Assembly: GCF_905220365.1 (NCBI RefSeq)
Contig: NC_061133.1
Location: 11,894,171-11,958,170, forward strand
Direction of reading: 5' to 3'
DNA length: 64,000 nt
From: Vanessa cardui
Taxonomy: Eukaryota > Arthropoda > Insecta > Lepidoptera > Nymphalidae
Shown here piece by piece: positions 23,339-35,545 of the stretch (its first letter is position 1; each line of letters begins with the position of its first letter). The translations under genes were made by a program, and so were the position numbers. The notes below the pieces were generated by a model that was not told the DNA's origin, did not search any database, and saw only the letters and a list, made by a program, of their open reading frames with translations.

Positions 23339-25092
23339 GATTAATTATTTAAAATCGTATTAATTCCTTTGACAGTTTGTAAAAATAGAAGAGTTTATAA
23401 ACAGTAAGCAGGCAGTTAGATGATAAATTTACTTAATTCAACATTACGACATACAACAATATCATCTACTGTTATATACTTAAGGCATATAGTTGCTTAA
23501 AATTAAGCTCATTTAACATCTCTTTTAATAACACTACATAATACTGCACTATAATTATATCAAGTACAGCTATCGTCGACCACAGTTCTATTAACTTCTA
23601 GCAGTAAAAAGTGAAATAGAGCTCAACTGGATTTTTTATTAAAAAGTTTTATATTATTAAATTTCGCAATATAAATAACATAATTAAAATGCTATATGTA
23701 TGTTCTTTTTAAGATGATATATTTATTTTTATTTATATTATTCTTAATATTTATATCTGTTATTGCATTTTCTTAATCGTATATATAGTAAAAATTAAAA
23801 TGAAATAAAATGTTATTCAAAAAGGCTTCAACACTAAGGAGATTATAAATTATTGTAAAACTGAATCGAACATTACAACGTTCCTGAAAATACTTTTTTT
23901 TTATTAAAATATAAATTGCATTTTATCATATGTTTTTATTGGATATAAATCCTTTTTGCACGAAACTGACGACTACATAGTGATGAGCTAGCGATCGAAA
24001 TACAACCGTAGTCACTATGTATAAAAATTTTATGAAAACATTAATTGTATATTTAATAACTACATTAAATTATTAACATTGACAACCGTGCGAAGCCAGG
24101 GTATGTCTCTTGTACATAGTTATAAATTTGTTTCGATTTATTCTTTAAGAATGAACAACAATGCTCTTTAAAAGATAATAAATAAAAAAAGTGAGTTGAG
24201 AAATTTTTTTGAAAAAAAAAGAAAATCGCTTGAAAAACAATAAAGCCTTAGATTGAACTGTTTAGTATTTGCATACTAAACTACAATAATAAAATCAGAA
24301 TTTGCATTTAAATCTTACGTAAATCGTTTCCACCCTTCAAATAGTTATTTCTTATTTGCATTCTCTCGAATAAAATTAACATTATATTAAAATAATTTGG
24401 TTAATTTTCTGGTTCGGTTGGGTATAACAATTTATCAAGTACATCAATTTTTATTTTCCCTTATTGTTTTTTTAAGCTGGTATCTGCATTCAATAAATAT
24501 AGAAATCACCTCGCTAAAAAGAATATACCATATACCATAAAATAATATCTGTGCTCTTATTGTGCAGCTCTTTTTAAAGGTTTATATGAAACTACCAAAC
24601 AGACTAACCATCATGTATTATATAAAGTAATCACAAAAAACTAAATACATTTTGAAAAACATAGCTAAGTGTAGGATTATTATATTTTTTTTAAATTAAG
24701 GAATTATGTTAAGGCACTGAATATAAGTAATATTTTTTTAAAATGATTAATGCTGGTAATATTACAGGATAAATTTAAAAAGAAAAAGAATAACGAATAT
24801 TCAACGTGTTCACTTTTTGAGTGAGCAATTGAACACAATTAATATAACATAGCCTGCACTTTTTAAGAGAAAATAAAATCGCATACCTACGGAAAATCAT
24901 ATTTTCATTTTAAATTTAAATTTCCTTTCATATTTTCAAAAATAAAATTATGCAATAATAGTCGTTTTTGTAAAAGCTTTTTTTATTGTAGAGTTGATCA
25001 ATTTATCAATTGTAATGCCAGATATTTTTGCAACGTATAAAACTTTACACTTTTATTAATATCGAAATATTTTAATAAATTAATTATAAATA
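23339..25092. other. Very AT-rich stretch without a gene
   Basis: No repeat family or open frame of interest. If the exon candidate at 25099-25318 is real, this would be its first intron. Confidence 0.4.
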
Positions 25093-25098
25093 ACTTAC

Positions 25099-25318
25099 CA
25101 TTGTTAAAAATAAATAAAAATTCACGCTCACAGTTAACCACAGTGTTTTATTTTATTTAAACACAGATTTATTTACGCTGATGATCAGAGCGAACTTTTA
25201 CCGCGAAAGCACAACGCACCAGCGTGCGTTCCATACGAACGTCAAAACGCTACTGCCTTGTTAAGGGTGCGTGTGCATTGTCAAATAGATTTGTTTCAGC
25301 GTTAAAGGGTTTTTTATA
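25099..25318 (-). promoter_or_regulatory. Possible promoter and first exon ending ATG|GTAAGT
   Basis: On the minus strand a TATAAAAAA (25318-25310) is followed by about 200 bases that are GC-richer than either side, then TTTTTAACAATG with the ATG at 25101-25099. The very next bases are GTAAGT (25098-25093), a perfect 5' splice site. An exon carrying only the start codon is known in insect genes, but this is inference. No arthropod initiator (TCAGT) is found 25-35 bases below the TATA. The downstream exons are not visible in the window. Confidence 0.25.
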
Positions 25319-25392
25319 GCGTCAATTAGGCTCTTACTGTGTAACTAATAAAACATTAATACATTTCGTGCTATATTGTTTTTTTTTTTTAA

Positions 25393-25521
25393 TTTTGTCA
25401 CATATGCATTCCACCACCCGCATTGGAACAGCGTGGTGGAATATGTTCCGAAACCTTCTACCCAAATTGAGAAGAGGCCTTAGCCCAGCAGTGGGATATT
25501 TACAGGATGTTGTTATTGTTT
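25393..25521 (+). mobile_element. SINE-A 3' half
   Basis: Starts at TTGTCACATATGCATTCCAC and ends GGGATATTTACAGGATGTTG plus TTG-like tail. 5' truncated. Confidence 0.7.
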
Positions 25522-25891
25522 GTGGTGCTATATTACCATGTACAACAAATGTGAACAATACGATACTATATATATGTATAGAGTTTTTATATTATTCTTT
25601 TACATGCATTAACCATGAAAAAATGCATCCATTTAAGGATCTTTGAAATCGTATATAAATATATTATGTATTACGCTAAGATTCGAAGCAAAGCTTAAGT
25701 AGAAGGACAAATATAACTTACTATTGAAAAATATAAATTTTCAAGTCTTGGAAGTATTTATATCTAATATCGAAAAATATGGATAAACATAATATTAACT
25801 ATGTCAACGGAAATTTGACAGACAATCGTGCCTTAATTATAATATATGAAAAAAAGTTTTTATTTCAGGTATCGTAGAAATTATTTTTAAA

Positions 25892-26324
25892 CTAGTATTC
25901 GCCCTCGCTTTGCTCGTCTATTTAGAATGTTGGTTGTCATGCTTCAGGCATAAAAAAGTAGCCCGTGTCCTTTCTTTCGACGACCTCCATGGTCGAGTGG
26001 TATGTACACCGGTTTTCATGGGTACGCCACTCTGAGGTCCCGGGTTCGATTCCCGGCCGAGTCGATGTAGATTACCATTAGTTTTCTATGTTGTCTTGGG
26101 TCTGGGTGTTTGTGGTACCGTCGTTACTTCTGATTTCCGTAACACAAGTGCGTCAGCTACTTACATTGGGATCAGAGTAATGTATGTGATGTTGTCTCAT
26201 ATATTTCTTGGAGTTCAAGTTTGATCATAACAAATTTCATCAAACTCTGTTCAGGAGTTTGGTCGTGAATGAGCGACAGACATACAGAATTACTTTCATT
26301 TCACATTAATAATATGAATATAGA
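25892..26324 (-). mobile_element. Helitron-like element H2 interrupted by SINE-B
   Basis: CTAG (plus sense) at 25892-25895, preceded by A, and GA at 26323-26324, followed by T, give the A|TC...CTAG|T signature on the minus strand. Blocks CTCGCTTTGCTCGTC, TTGGTTGTCATGCTTCAGGC and GAGCGACAGACATACAG identify H2. A SINE-B copy (25977-26213) sits inside, between two TTTCTT repeats. Confidence 0.65.
25977..26213 (+). mobile_element. SINE-B copy inside Helitron H2, 6-bp target duplication
   Basis: Complete: GACCTCCATGGTCGAGTGG (A box), GGGTTCGATTCCC (B box), then body to GTATGTGATGTTGTC. Direct repeats TTTCTT at 25971-25976 and 26214-26219. Removing the insert and one repeat restores the H2 order CCTTTCTTGGAGTTC. 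Confidence 0.8.
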
Positions 26325-27703
26325 TTTAAGTTAAATCGTCCATCGCAACTTAGCTCACAAGTCTAGAAAAGCGGTGGTATGAAAACAGATGGGTCAAGAC
26401 AACTATTTCAATAGAGCCGGCTTATTCGCTTGTAAAAATAACCGCAAGAATTTTAAAAATAGAATTTGCTAAACTTGTATCGAAGAAGGCGGTGGTGTAG
26501 GCGTGTTAAACAAATTCTGATGCTTGAAATTTACGTGGTATTAATATCATTGTACAGAGTAAGAAAACCTTCGTCCGTTTTCAAATTAATTCCTTTATCG
26601 AGTCTTAAGCTGTTAGTACCTTTTGGAACTAAACATCAAATCATTGCGACGCAATATGTCATTCTCGATCGGTAAAGCAGATTATCGCCCATACTGAATA
26701 CACGAAAATAGATCTTAAGTTGACGAACTTTTTCTTACCCCGACTGTACATTATAGTTTCGACTGTTCGATGCGGCATTATTTTTTTTAATTTTTCGTCC
26801 TGCGGTACGGGGCGTTTAACACCTCTTATGAAAACTATCATAATACATGTACGGGGCTTATTTGACCCCGTAACGTTTAAGAACTATAAATCGATTATTT
26901 GGGTACATGATGACCCCGTACCAAGTAGATACACCATAGCATTCTGTTTTTAATAGGCATTATATAAAAATATTTATCACTTTCCTACAATATATACAAT
27001 AGACATTACGGCACGCACGACAGATAAATATATGTTTTTCTTAGCCACACCACAAGGGAGACGCATACGAGGCTTATTAGACCTCGCTCCGCATTGAACC
27101 GTGTTAAGCAATCAAATCACGGATTAAATAAAAAAATAAAATTATGGTAAACAAAAAATCGATGATATTTTTTGTAAAATAACGTTTATAAGATAATACC
27201 TAACATACAAACATACCCATTGTTTAATTTCACTATAGATATCTGATCATCTTGACCCAGAATATACGTGGATCTCGTTTTCAGTGTAAATAATTCACTT
27301 ATTGACTCAGTCCCAATCACAAAGTCAATACAACAACCGTATGATACAACTCAACACAACAACTATATGGTACATTGTTAAATAAAGAAGTAAAATAAAT
27401 TTTATTCTGCATTTTTTAAATTATATTATTATTTTGCTGACGCTATTAATAATTTATTCAGTTTGTTTTGTTTTCTGCTATCATCTCTATCTCTAGTTAT
27501 TTTTCTTATCCCAGAATAAATATATGTACTAAAATAAAACAAATACAAATATAGTCAAAGAATGCTTAGGATATCTCAAAGGGACTTACATATACCAGCA
27601 TACCCTAAGAGATAAATCATAATTAAAACATAGATAGATAAAATAGATATATTATATACACTTTAAGTTTTTTTAGTTATAATCAAGTTTAATTATTACA
27701 TTT
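26325..27703. other. Unclassified stretch with two alike hairpins
   Basis: TACGGGG-CTTATTTGA-CCCCGTA at 26850-26872 and CGAGG-CTTATTAGA-CCTCG at 27068-27086 share the loop CTTATT(T/A)GA on different stems. Nearby are ACGGGGCGTTTAACACCTC (26811-26824 region) and GATGACCCCGTACC (26910-26923), apparently of the same pattern. Open frames here (for example 26720-26953 plus) have no known motif. Confidence 0.4.
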
Positions 27704-27804
27704 ACAACAAGAACAACAACAACAGCCTGTAAATCCCCACTGCTGGGATATGGCTTCCTCTGAGTTTTTGAGGAGAATATTTGGAGCATATTCCATCACG
27801 CTGC
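27704..27804 (-). mobile_element. SINE-A 3' fragment
   Basis: AACAACAACAGCCTGTAAAT to ATTCCATCACGCTGCC in plus sense. 5' truncated. Confidence 0.65.
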
Positions 27805-29863
27805 CCATATTATGGTTTTTTAAGAGAAACGTTGCCTTTATAATTCGTATCGCATGTTTTAAAAAAAAACGATGTATTTATGTAAAATGATGACGTAGGT
27901 ACAAGTTCATAGATTTTTTTTTTTTAATTTAATTTATTAAAAAAAATTGCTGACGATAAATTCGTGATTTCGAACCGAATTCGAGACGGTGAGGTTTTAA
28001 GTTATAATTGTATTTATTCTTCGAAGCATGTTTAATGTTCGAAGCAAATATTTAGTTTATACGTGAATTGACGTGACTTCCATAAAGTGACAATTATACT
28101 TCGTGTAGAAACAGGTGACGATATTAATTTGATAACAATACATATTGATTTACATTTAAAAGAGAGATTTTTTTTATTTTACGCTACATTCACGCGCTCA
28201 TAGTTGCCCGTGCCTTTTTTTTTAATTTAATTTAATATTTTTGTGACAATTTTTGGCGTACAGAAATTTACAGTAGTAACTATTCTAACATTATTAGCTT
28301 AATAACTACTGTAGATCGAAAAGCAGCGAAGATCTCCTCCGCCTCCGATGTCTTCTTGCCGGAGGCTCTCGCCTCGTACTGACTTTTATGTACATACTTT
28401 TTATATAGATTATCTATATATAATTTAATCATTAAATTATTAAAAGTATATTTATTTTTAATTTTATCTCGTCGCTATTTATCTTTGTCGACAATATGTT
28501 TGTAGTACGTCTACACAATTACATTAATAACATAGGAAATATAGGTGCAAAAAAAATTTATGTTTTTCGAAAGTTTTGAGTTACTTCATTCCCTTAAATG
28601 ATGTGATTTTTACGCATTATTTGGGTGTATTGTCTGAAGTCGACAAAACCTCAAAGAATACGAACGAAATTGTCCGCAATGCGTAACACGCAGGAAATCG
28701 GTTCAATAGATCGCAAAGTTTCTTTATTGGTCCCTTTAATCAAACGTGTATATTTTTAACGAATCCAACGGAAATAACATTTAAGTAATGATTTTTCTTT
28801 TAAACGTGTTCTAAGCATGTATTCGAATTTCAAATTTGACAGTGAAACTGACGTAATTTTTTTTTTCAGCTACTTGAAATAATATTCAAGTAAAGACAAT
28901 TTATTTTTTGACGCTTTCCAATCCTGTGTTCGAATTTCAAATTTGAAAGTGTATCTGACGTTATTTTATATTATTTATGTTATATTATATTTAAACGAAA
29001 CGTGGTAATGTCTCTTTAAAAACCGCGATAATAACGAAACTCGTAACAATTTTTCCAGTGCAAAATAACATACTATTTTCTGTATCTGAAAAGGTGATAA
29101 ATGTCATATTACCTAAGTATAGACAAAGTGTAATTGGTCATAAGTCGATTGGAGCTGTCCATGAAGACAATAGTAACCAATGAGTGTCCTATATTTATTG
29201 TAGATTATTAACTTTTTCATAAGTTGCCTCATAGTTTCAGAAATTTCCATTAAGAATTAAAAGTGGGGGTCAACGATCGCATAATTTTACGAAGTGGAAG
29301 TAATTGTAAGCAAATAAATAAATTTATGAGACATCAAGTTCATTGCAATATAAGCAAACATTTTTTCTAAAAAAACATATCGAGATATGCTAATATATAA
29401 AGTCGTAATGTCAACCCCCATATATGTTGATGAGGTAACCGTAACATATATCACATACGAACGTCCAAGTTACAATGAGCTGCAGAACTAAAGTTTCCCA
29501 CGAGTTGTGAATAAGTTTTACGCAAGTAATACTCGGTCGAGTATATTACCGCTTGAGTGAGACAAAAAACTTTTTGAGAAAAACAGCCGAGGAGGATGAG
29601 GGGGTTAACTAAAGTGGTCTTGAACAGAACTAAGTTTTATGCTATAATATTTTTACATATATGCTATAAAAACCACTTATTAAAAAAGTGTTGTTGCATC
29701 TTAAAAAACAAAACTTATGTCCCTATATGTAATCCTAGACCTTTCATCAGATTGTGATGAAAATTATTGAATAGTTTTGCACACGCCCGTGATAGACTGT
29801 CGACCTTTAATGATATTTACAATAATCTTATAACGGCAACGAACGTTTTGAATACAATTTAAT
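27805..29863. other. AT-rich stretch without a supported gene
   Basis: Holds the exon candidate at 28280-28378 and a diverged direct repeat (28818-28860 and 28925-28969, offset 107) sharing TTCGAATTTCAAATTTGA and CTGACGT. Otherwise nothing recognised. Confidence 0.4.
28280..28378 (-). other. Possible terminal exon (32 codons and stop)
   Basis: On the minus strand ACATAAAAGTCAG (acceptor-like, weak pyrimidine tract) precedes a GC-rich open frame at 28378. It starts YEARASGKKTSEAEEIF, is rich in charged residues, and ends at TAG (28282-28280). Downstream, ATTAAA motifs are followed by an A-run (28210-28240 region), compatible with a polyadenylation site or with a processed copy. The protein is not recognised. 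Confidence 0.22.
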
Positions 29864-29875
29864 ATATTTATCAGG

Positions 29876-30185
29876 AACTGAGAAGGCCCAGTAGTTAGAA
29901 CGCGTGCATCTTAACAGATGATTGCGGGTTCAAACCCAGACAAGCGCCACTATATATTTGTGCTTAATTTGTGTTTATAATTCATCTCGTGCTCGGTGGT
30001 GAAGGAAAACAGAAAAGGAAACCTGCATGTGTTTAATTTTATCTAAATTCTGCCACATGTGCATTCCACCAACCTGCATTGGAACAGCGTGGTGGAATAT
30101 GTTCCAAACCCTCTCCTTAAGGGAAGAGGAGGCCTTATCCCAGCAGTGGAAAATTTACAGCCTGTTACTTTTCTTTTTTTTTCTA
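29876..30185 (+). mobile_element. SINE-A copy with 12-bp target duplication
   Basis: A well-kept copy: head GGCCCAGTAGTTAGAAC and GGGTTCAAACCC, body, and tail ending AATTTACAGCCTGTTAC. The direct repeat ATATTTATCAGG at 29864-29875 and 30186-30197 is perfect, as expected for LINE-driven insertion. Confidence 0.9.
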
Positions 30186-30197
30186 ATATTTATCAGG

Positions 30198-30839
30198 GTA
30201 CAGAGTTTTCTTTTCACTGGAAACAATTAGCAAGACACAACAATTTAGAATTTTTAAATTCAAAAGTTATTATATTCATAGCACAATATTTCGTAAAATA
30301 TGCCTTTTAAAATTGATTGTTTGATTACAGTCATTAGTAATTAGTATAAGCTATACAGTATAGAAATATTAAAAGGGTATTTAAAAGCACACTGCAGGAA
30401 AGCGCGATATCATTATTTCTTACTCAATCTTGGTTTCTAGTAAAATCTATTTCCTTAGTTAAATTTATATAAAATTGGCATAAAAAGATTTAGAAAATAT
30501 TTTGTCTTAGAAACCGTAAGCACTCCTTAAAAGACCGAATAAATAACTGTTGTACATTCACCTAGTTTCGTCTACGAAAACCATAACAAATCATATCATG
30601 ATTACTAACGAACATCCAAAATCATTATGTCTTTAAAACAAATATGAATCTCAACTAGAAGTTGCAGATTTACCAGAGTAAGGAACACCAACTTCTCATT
30701 TTCGAAGAAAATAAGAGAAGAAACTTTGTGTTGGGTGTAAAACCTGCTTTGGAAACGCGTCGTGTGTAATCTGCTAGTCTTGTCCTCGGTGGCCTTAACA
30801 CGGCAATGAAAACAGTACACTCCTATTATTTAAATATTC
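30198..30839. other. No gene recognised
   Basis: AT-rich. An open frame on the minus strand (30605-30820) shows no family motif. Confidence 0.4.
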
Positions 30840-30965
30840 GACGACCTCCGTGGTCTAGTGGTGTGTACATTTTTCATGGGTACGCCACTCCGAGGTCCCG
30901 GGTTCGATTCCCGACCGAGTCAATCTAGATTATCATTCGTTTTCTATGTTGTCTGGGTGTTGTAA
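30840..30965 (+). mobile_element. SINE-B copy, 3' truncated
   Basis: Head GACCTCCGTGGTCTAGTGG and GGGTTCGATTCCC. It breaks off within the GTTGTCTGGGTGTTG block. The CACCGGT after GTGTA is deleted. Confidence 0.7.
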
Positions 30966-32572
30966 AATTATTTAGTTTCCAAAAATGGTTTAAAAAATGA
31001 TTCAAGTGAATATATAATAATTAATAAATAGACAAAACTCAATCATATGAATATATTGTTTTTTGTCTTAATGTATTTTTAAAAAAGAAAGTTTGCTGAA
31101 AATAGGGACGGTCCATCTACAGCTTATTTACCGAAACTGAATTGGAAAAATTTAAAGATCTACTTTGATAAGGATTAATGATTAATACTAGCACTTTTTA
31201 CTTTTCAGTAAAGTTCACAGTGTTTATGTCGGATTAGCCCTTTTCACGAGTTTTCTTAAATGGATTGTGTGCCAAATATTTATGAGTTACTTTAACAAAG
31301 AAAACTATAAACTAAATAAAAAATACGCATGTTTGTCAGATATTTGTTAAAATTGTATGTTTTGTTTGCAAAACTTTTACAACTTGTTTTACGAATTGAA
31401 CGCTAGTTTATTCATATAAAGAGATAAGTTTTTTTTCTGTTAACACTAAATAAAGGCCAGTTCCTATATTATTAAAAAAAAAATGAAATGCGCATTCGAA
31501 TAAATAATTAATTATCTATACGTAACATTATCTGAAAGCTTTCTTGGATTAAACGCACCTATATCAAGGAAAATTGAAAAAATATTTCAGTATTAGAATG
31601 TCGAACCGATGATTACGGGTGAATTAACTTGTGCTACTTATTTATTTTGAAATTGGCGCTAAAGATATTGTTATTTCAATTGTATTTTTAACGGTTACTA
31701 TGAGTGACAATCGATTTGAATATTTTATTCATAGTTTCTATTTAAAAAAAAAATCAAATGAAATTTAATTATTTACACACACACGCACACACACACAGTT
31801 ACACGCTCACAAGCTTAAAATGAAATAAGCGCTTCTAATATTTCTTGTAGTACCAATATTCTATCAGTTGTCTGTATTACATTAAATTGTAGCCGTCATT
31901 TATTTTTTCTTTATTTACAATATAATTCATTTCTCCATTTTTATTTTATAGGTTTCTGAAGTATATCGTTCTGAACTACTTTTAGTAGTATGAATGGAAT
32001 TTGCTCTCTTGGGTCGGAGTGCTATTTGAGCTAAAAGGTTAGTTCTTTCCCATTCTATCTTTAAGTATCTGAACTTAAGTTGGAATAATAAAAAAACATA
32101 CTACAGTTAAGAAACGATACTAGCTTTTAAACACGTATCCATTGAAATATAATTTCTTTGAACGTTATACATTTCAAGCAAATATTAAATGAAATGAAAT
32201 CTTACTATATTCAAGTGAGTTATTATTATACTTAACTACTTACGTAAAAAAATTGATTAAACTTAAACTGTTTTAATTGCTATTTACATTATCTGTTTTT
32301 GTTTTTATTTATGGAATTGGTAACTTATGTTTGACTTATGTTTAATTATATTTGTATTTTCATTATTAAGTGTAATTATAATTGTTTGTTTTCCAAATGG
32401 TTTTGAATATAATCAATTTTGATTTATATTATTAAACAGTCATAAACAATACTTTATTCAGGTTACGTCCGGACATACTACAGTACAACCTTAATATAAT
32501 ATACATCAATATAACGACTTCCTCGATTTAAAAATATATTTGGAATTTTGAATTTGAATTGTCCATAAGAGT
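30966..32572. other. AT-rich stretch, (CA)n microsatellite
   Basis: An imperfect CA run lies at 31775-31797. A possible trace of a SINE-A head lies at 31602-31630. No gene seen. Confidence 0.45.
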
Positions 32573-33173
32573 AAATAAATAAAATTTTAACAAAAAGAAA
32601 AACCGACTTCAAACAAAACACTATTTTAAAACAAATGAATATGCACGAAAAAGTAATAAAAATAATTGCGTATTCAACATATTTTTTAGAGTCTTCCTAA
32701 GTTAAATGAAATGAAAAATATTAGACTACTTAAAAGTCGATTAACGATTATATCATTTAGTTATAGTTATTGGTATATTTGGAGCCGGTGTCAGCCACGG
32801 TGCCCTTGTCCCAACAATCAAAAGAAAGAAGCGATACGAGCCCCTTGATTGATCCAGTATATTATTGTGTAAAAGGTAATTTGTAAAAAACATATTTGTC
32901 AAAGTATTCTCGTATTGTTTTTTGATAGATATACTGTAGGGTTTTATTGGCTGACACCGACTCCAAATATAACAATAATTATAACTACATGATATAATCG
33001 TTAATCGACTTTTAAGTAGTCTAATATTTTTCATTTCATTTAACTTAGGAAGACTCTAAAAAATATGTTGAATACGCAATTATTTTTATTACTTTTTCGT
33101 GCATATTCATTTGTTTTAAAATAGTGTTTTGTTTGAAGTCGGTTTTTCTTTTTGTTAAAATTTTATTTATTTT
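32573..33173. repeat. Foldback unit of composite copy 3
   Basis: Arms about 32573-32796 and 32949-33173, loop about 152 bases. The 93-codon frame of copy 1 recurs on the minus strand (32753-33034) with a few substitutions. Confidence 0.8.
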
Positions 33174-33517
33174 TTGATTTTAAGTGAAGCTGATGTTGAC
33201 TAACTAATTTTTTTAATATGGATAGATTAAACGTTCCGTTTATATGAGTCAGAAACTACTTCGAGGACAATTTCAAAGGAAACTTGCGAATAAAGCAAAA
33301 ATAGACTTTCGAAAATGCGGATTTAATACGTCACGCGGCGTAAACTACAAGGATCCCTCGATAGAGCTGTAATCGAACTCAGCAAAAAAACTTTGAAAAA
33401 GACCAACTATATTTCGTACATCATATGACATCACATCACATACACAAAATTTGATTAAAGATAGTAAGAAATTCTGCCCCATATCGCACCCTAACTGCGA
33501 GCCGTATAGGAGTTCCA

Positions 33518-33769
33518 TCACTATATAGTATAAAACAAAGTCGCTTTCTCTGTCCCTATATCTTAAAATCTACGCAACGGATTTTGATGCGGTTTTTTTT
33601 AAAAGATAGTGTGATTCAAGGGGAAGGTTTGTGTATATAAAACATGAACAATATAGTAAAGAAACACTGATAATTTTAGAAGTTTGCGATGTGATGTCGT
33701 ATATAAACAAATTCTGTAGTATATTTAGTATCAGTATTGCACCCGTGCGAAGCCGGGGTGGGTAGCTAG
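33518..33769 (+). mobile_element. Helitron-like element H1, 252 bp, intact ends
   Basis: TCACTATATAG start (33518) and CTAG at 33766-33769, flanked by A (33517) and T (33770). Stem-loop ACCCGTGCGAAGCCGGGGT is just inside the 3' end. Confidence 0.8.
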
Positions 33770-34211
33770 TTGATTATTATATTCGACTATGATAATTACA
33801 TAAACATAACCACATTACGGAAGGTGACTCAAATATCCAAATAACCTATACATAAAAGATTCGACCGAGTATCGTTAACGTGCTCCTCAGAATTGTTCCG
33901 TTCCCTTCCGTTCCGTTACTTTGTCATGGATCCTGTGCTCAGAACCTTACCAAACTTTCACCAAATTACCCTTGAAGTATATATTTTATAATAAAAAAAG
34001 AATTATCAAAATTGGTTAACGTGATTTTCAGTTATTCACCTATTTGTCGCGCATATACATAATGCAAATTTAACACTTATGTCGTTTTCACATGGATACC
34101 ATCATCGGAAAAAAAAAATTTAAAAAAATGGGACCCCACGGGAAGCACTACCTTTCAAACAAAAAAAAAATTATCAAAATCGGTCCACCCAGTGAAAAGT
34201 TATGAGGTAAC

Positions 34212-34256
<45 letters not shown>

Positions 34257-34297
34257 GACGAATTGATAACCTCCTCCTTTTGGAAGTCGGTTGAAAA

Positions 34298-34944
34298 ATA
34301 TATACATTTACAATTGCATTTGAACATTTTTTGCGAACAACCTCTTTATAACGAATTTTCAACAATCAATAAAAACTGTAGATAAATACTTCTAATTAAC
34401 AAATATTGTCAGTCCAAAACCTTCATATTTCATACCAATGTATGACTCTTAATCTCATAGTATGTGATTCATGTCGCGACAGATTTCGACACGCTTTTGT
34501 TCGTAAAACAATCATCGTTGTTTGATGGAAAGTAATGTATTATGTATGTAAATAAAACTATTTTTAGCTTTTTATAACAAATTTTAGAGCAACTTGAAGG
34601 TTGCACTGTATATTCTATATGGATATTTAAGTAACGTTTTAGTAAAAACTGTACTACGATAAACATGCTTATCATTATATTATATGAGCTAAGGCTTTCT
34701 GCTTTTGACATTACCAAAAATATTGTTTAACAATTAAAATACAAAACACTTTAAAAGTTGATTACACAAAGCTGTTTTATTCAAACGACGTTAAAACGAT
34801 ACACGTAATGGGTACGTGTCTGGTGTCACGTTATGAGACCCTAATGGCTTTTGAATTTATGTAAAACGAATAAAACTTCATATGTTACAAGGGTTTTACG
34901 ACATTTTTTGCGTAACTTTATTCTATATCTATATTGTAGTATAT
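34298..34944. other. No gene recognised
   Basis: AT-rich sequence between two pieces of the same repeat family. Nothing else seen. Confidence 0.4.
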
Positions 34945-35181
34945 AAAAATTTTAACAAAAAGAAAAACCGACTTCAAACAAAACACTATTTTAAAACAAA
35001 TGAATATGCACTAAAAAGTAATAAAAATAATTGCGTATTCAACATATTTTTTAGAGTCCTCCTAAGTAAAATGTAATGAAAAATATTAGACTACTTAAAA
35101 GTCGATTTACGATTATATAACGTAGTTATAGTTATTGTTATATTTGGAGCCGGTGTCGTGGTTTTTGAAGTCGGTTGAAAA
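34945..35181 (+). mobile_element. Solo arm of the composite repeat, with its other terminus
   Basis: AAAATTTTAACAAAAAG and AAACCGACTTCAAAC through GGAGCCGGTGTC, then directly GTGGTTTTTGAAGTCGG and TTGAAAA. This junction shows a terminus that is the inverse of the TTTTCAACCGACTTC end of copy 1, supporting a terminal-inverted-repeat design. Confidence 0.6.
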
Positions 35182-35410
35182 CGAAGTCACTTACTAATTG
35201 CGACAATGATTCATTTGAAGAAATAAGAAGAATATCTTTTGAAATAATTAATTTAATTATGAGATATAATATTTGTTGTATAATAATTTTGAATAATGTT
35301 TTACGTTCAATATATAATCTTCAAGCGCAATCTTTTTTTCTTCTTAAAACAATGATGTCTCGCCGTAATGAATATTATACATGGAATGGCATTAAACCTC
35401 CTTGGTTTTA
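35182..35410 (+). other. Unrecognised open stretch
   Basis: A 78-codon open frame (35175-35411) with no known motif. It lies between repeats and is AT-rich. I see no reason to call it a gene. Confidence 0.3.
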
Positions 35411-35545
35411 ATCGGCTCGAACACTTACCGCTGTCTGTCCCTATGTATGCTTAGATCTTTAAAATTATACAACAGATTCTGATGCGGTTTTTGTAGATAA
35501 AATTAAATAGATAGAGTGATTCGAGAGGAAGGTTTTTGTGCGCCA
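35411..35545 (+). mobile_element. Helitron H1, 5' portion
   Basis: ACACTTACCGCTGTCTGTCC, GATGCGGTTTTTG and TTCGAGAGGAAGGTTTTTG follow H1 order. The extreme 5' TC end is eroded. The matching 3' portion appears at 36373-36483. Confidence 0.6.

Larger units (their letters stand above)
32573..34297 (-). mobile_element. Composite repeat, copy 3 (complete, inverted)
   Basis: Mirror image of copy 1: foldback unit 32573-33173, Helitron H1 33518-33769, a 35-A run at 34218-34252, and the terminal GGAAGTCGGTTGAAAA at 34282-34297. The loop has the same orientation relative to the element as in copy 1, so the whole unit moved intact. Length 1725 bp against 1718 bp in copy 1. Confidence 0.75.

Noticed and set aside
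34174..34365. Open frame with a long phenylalanine run
   Set aside because: It comes from the poly-A/poly-T tract of composite copy 3.
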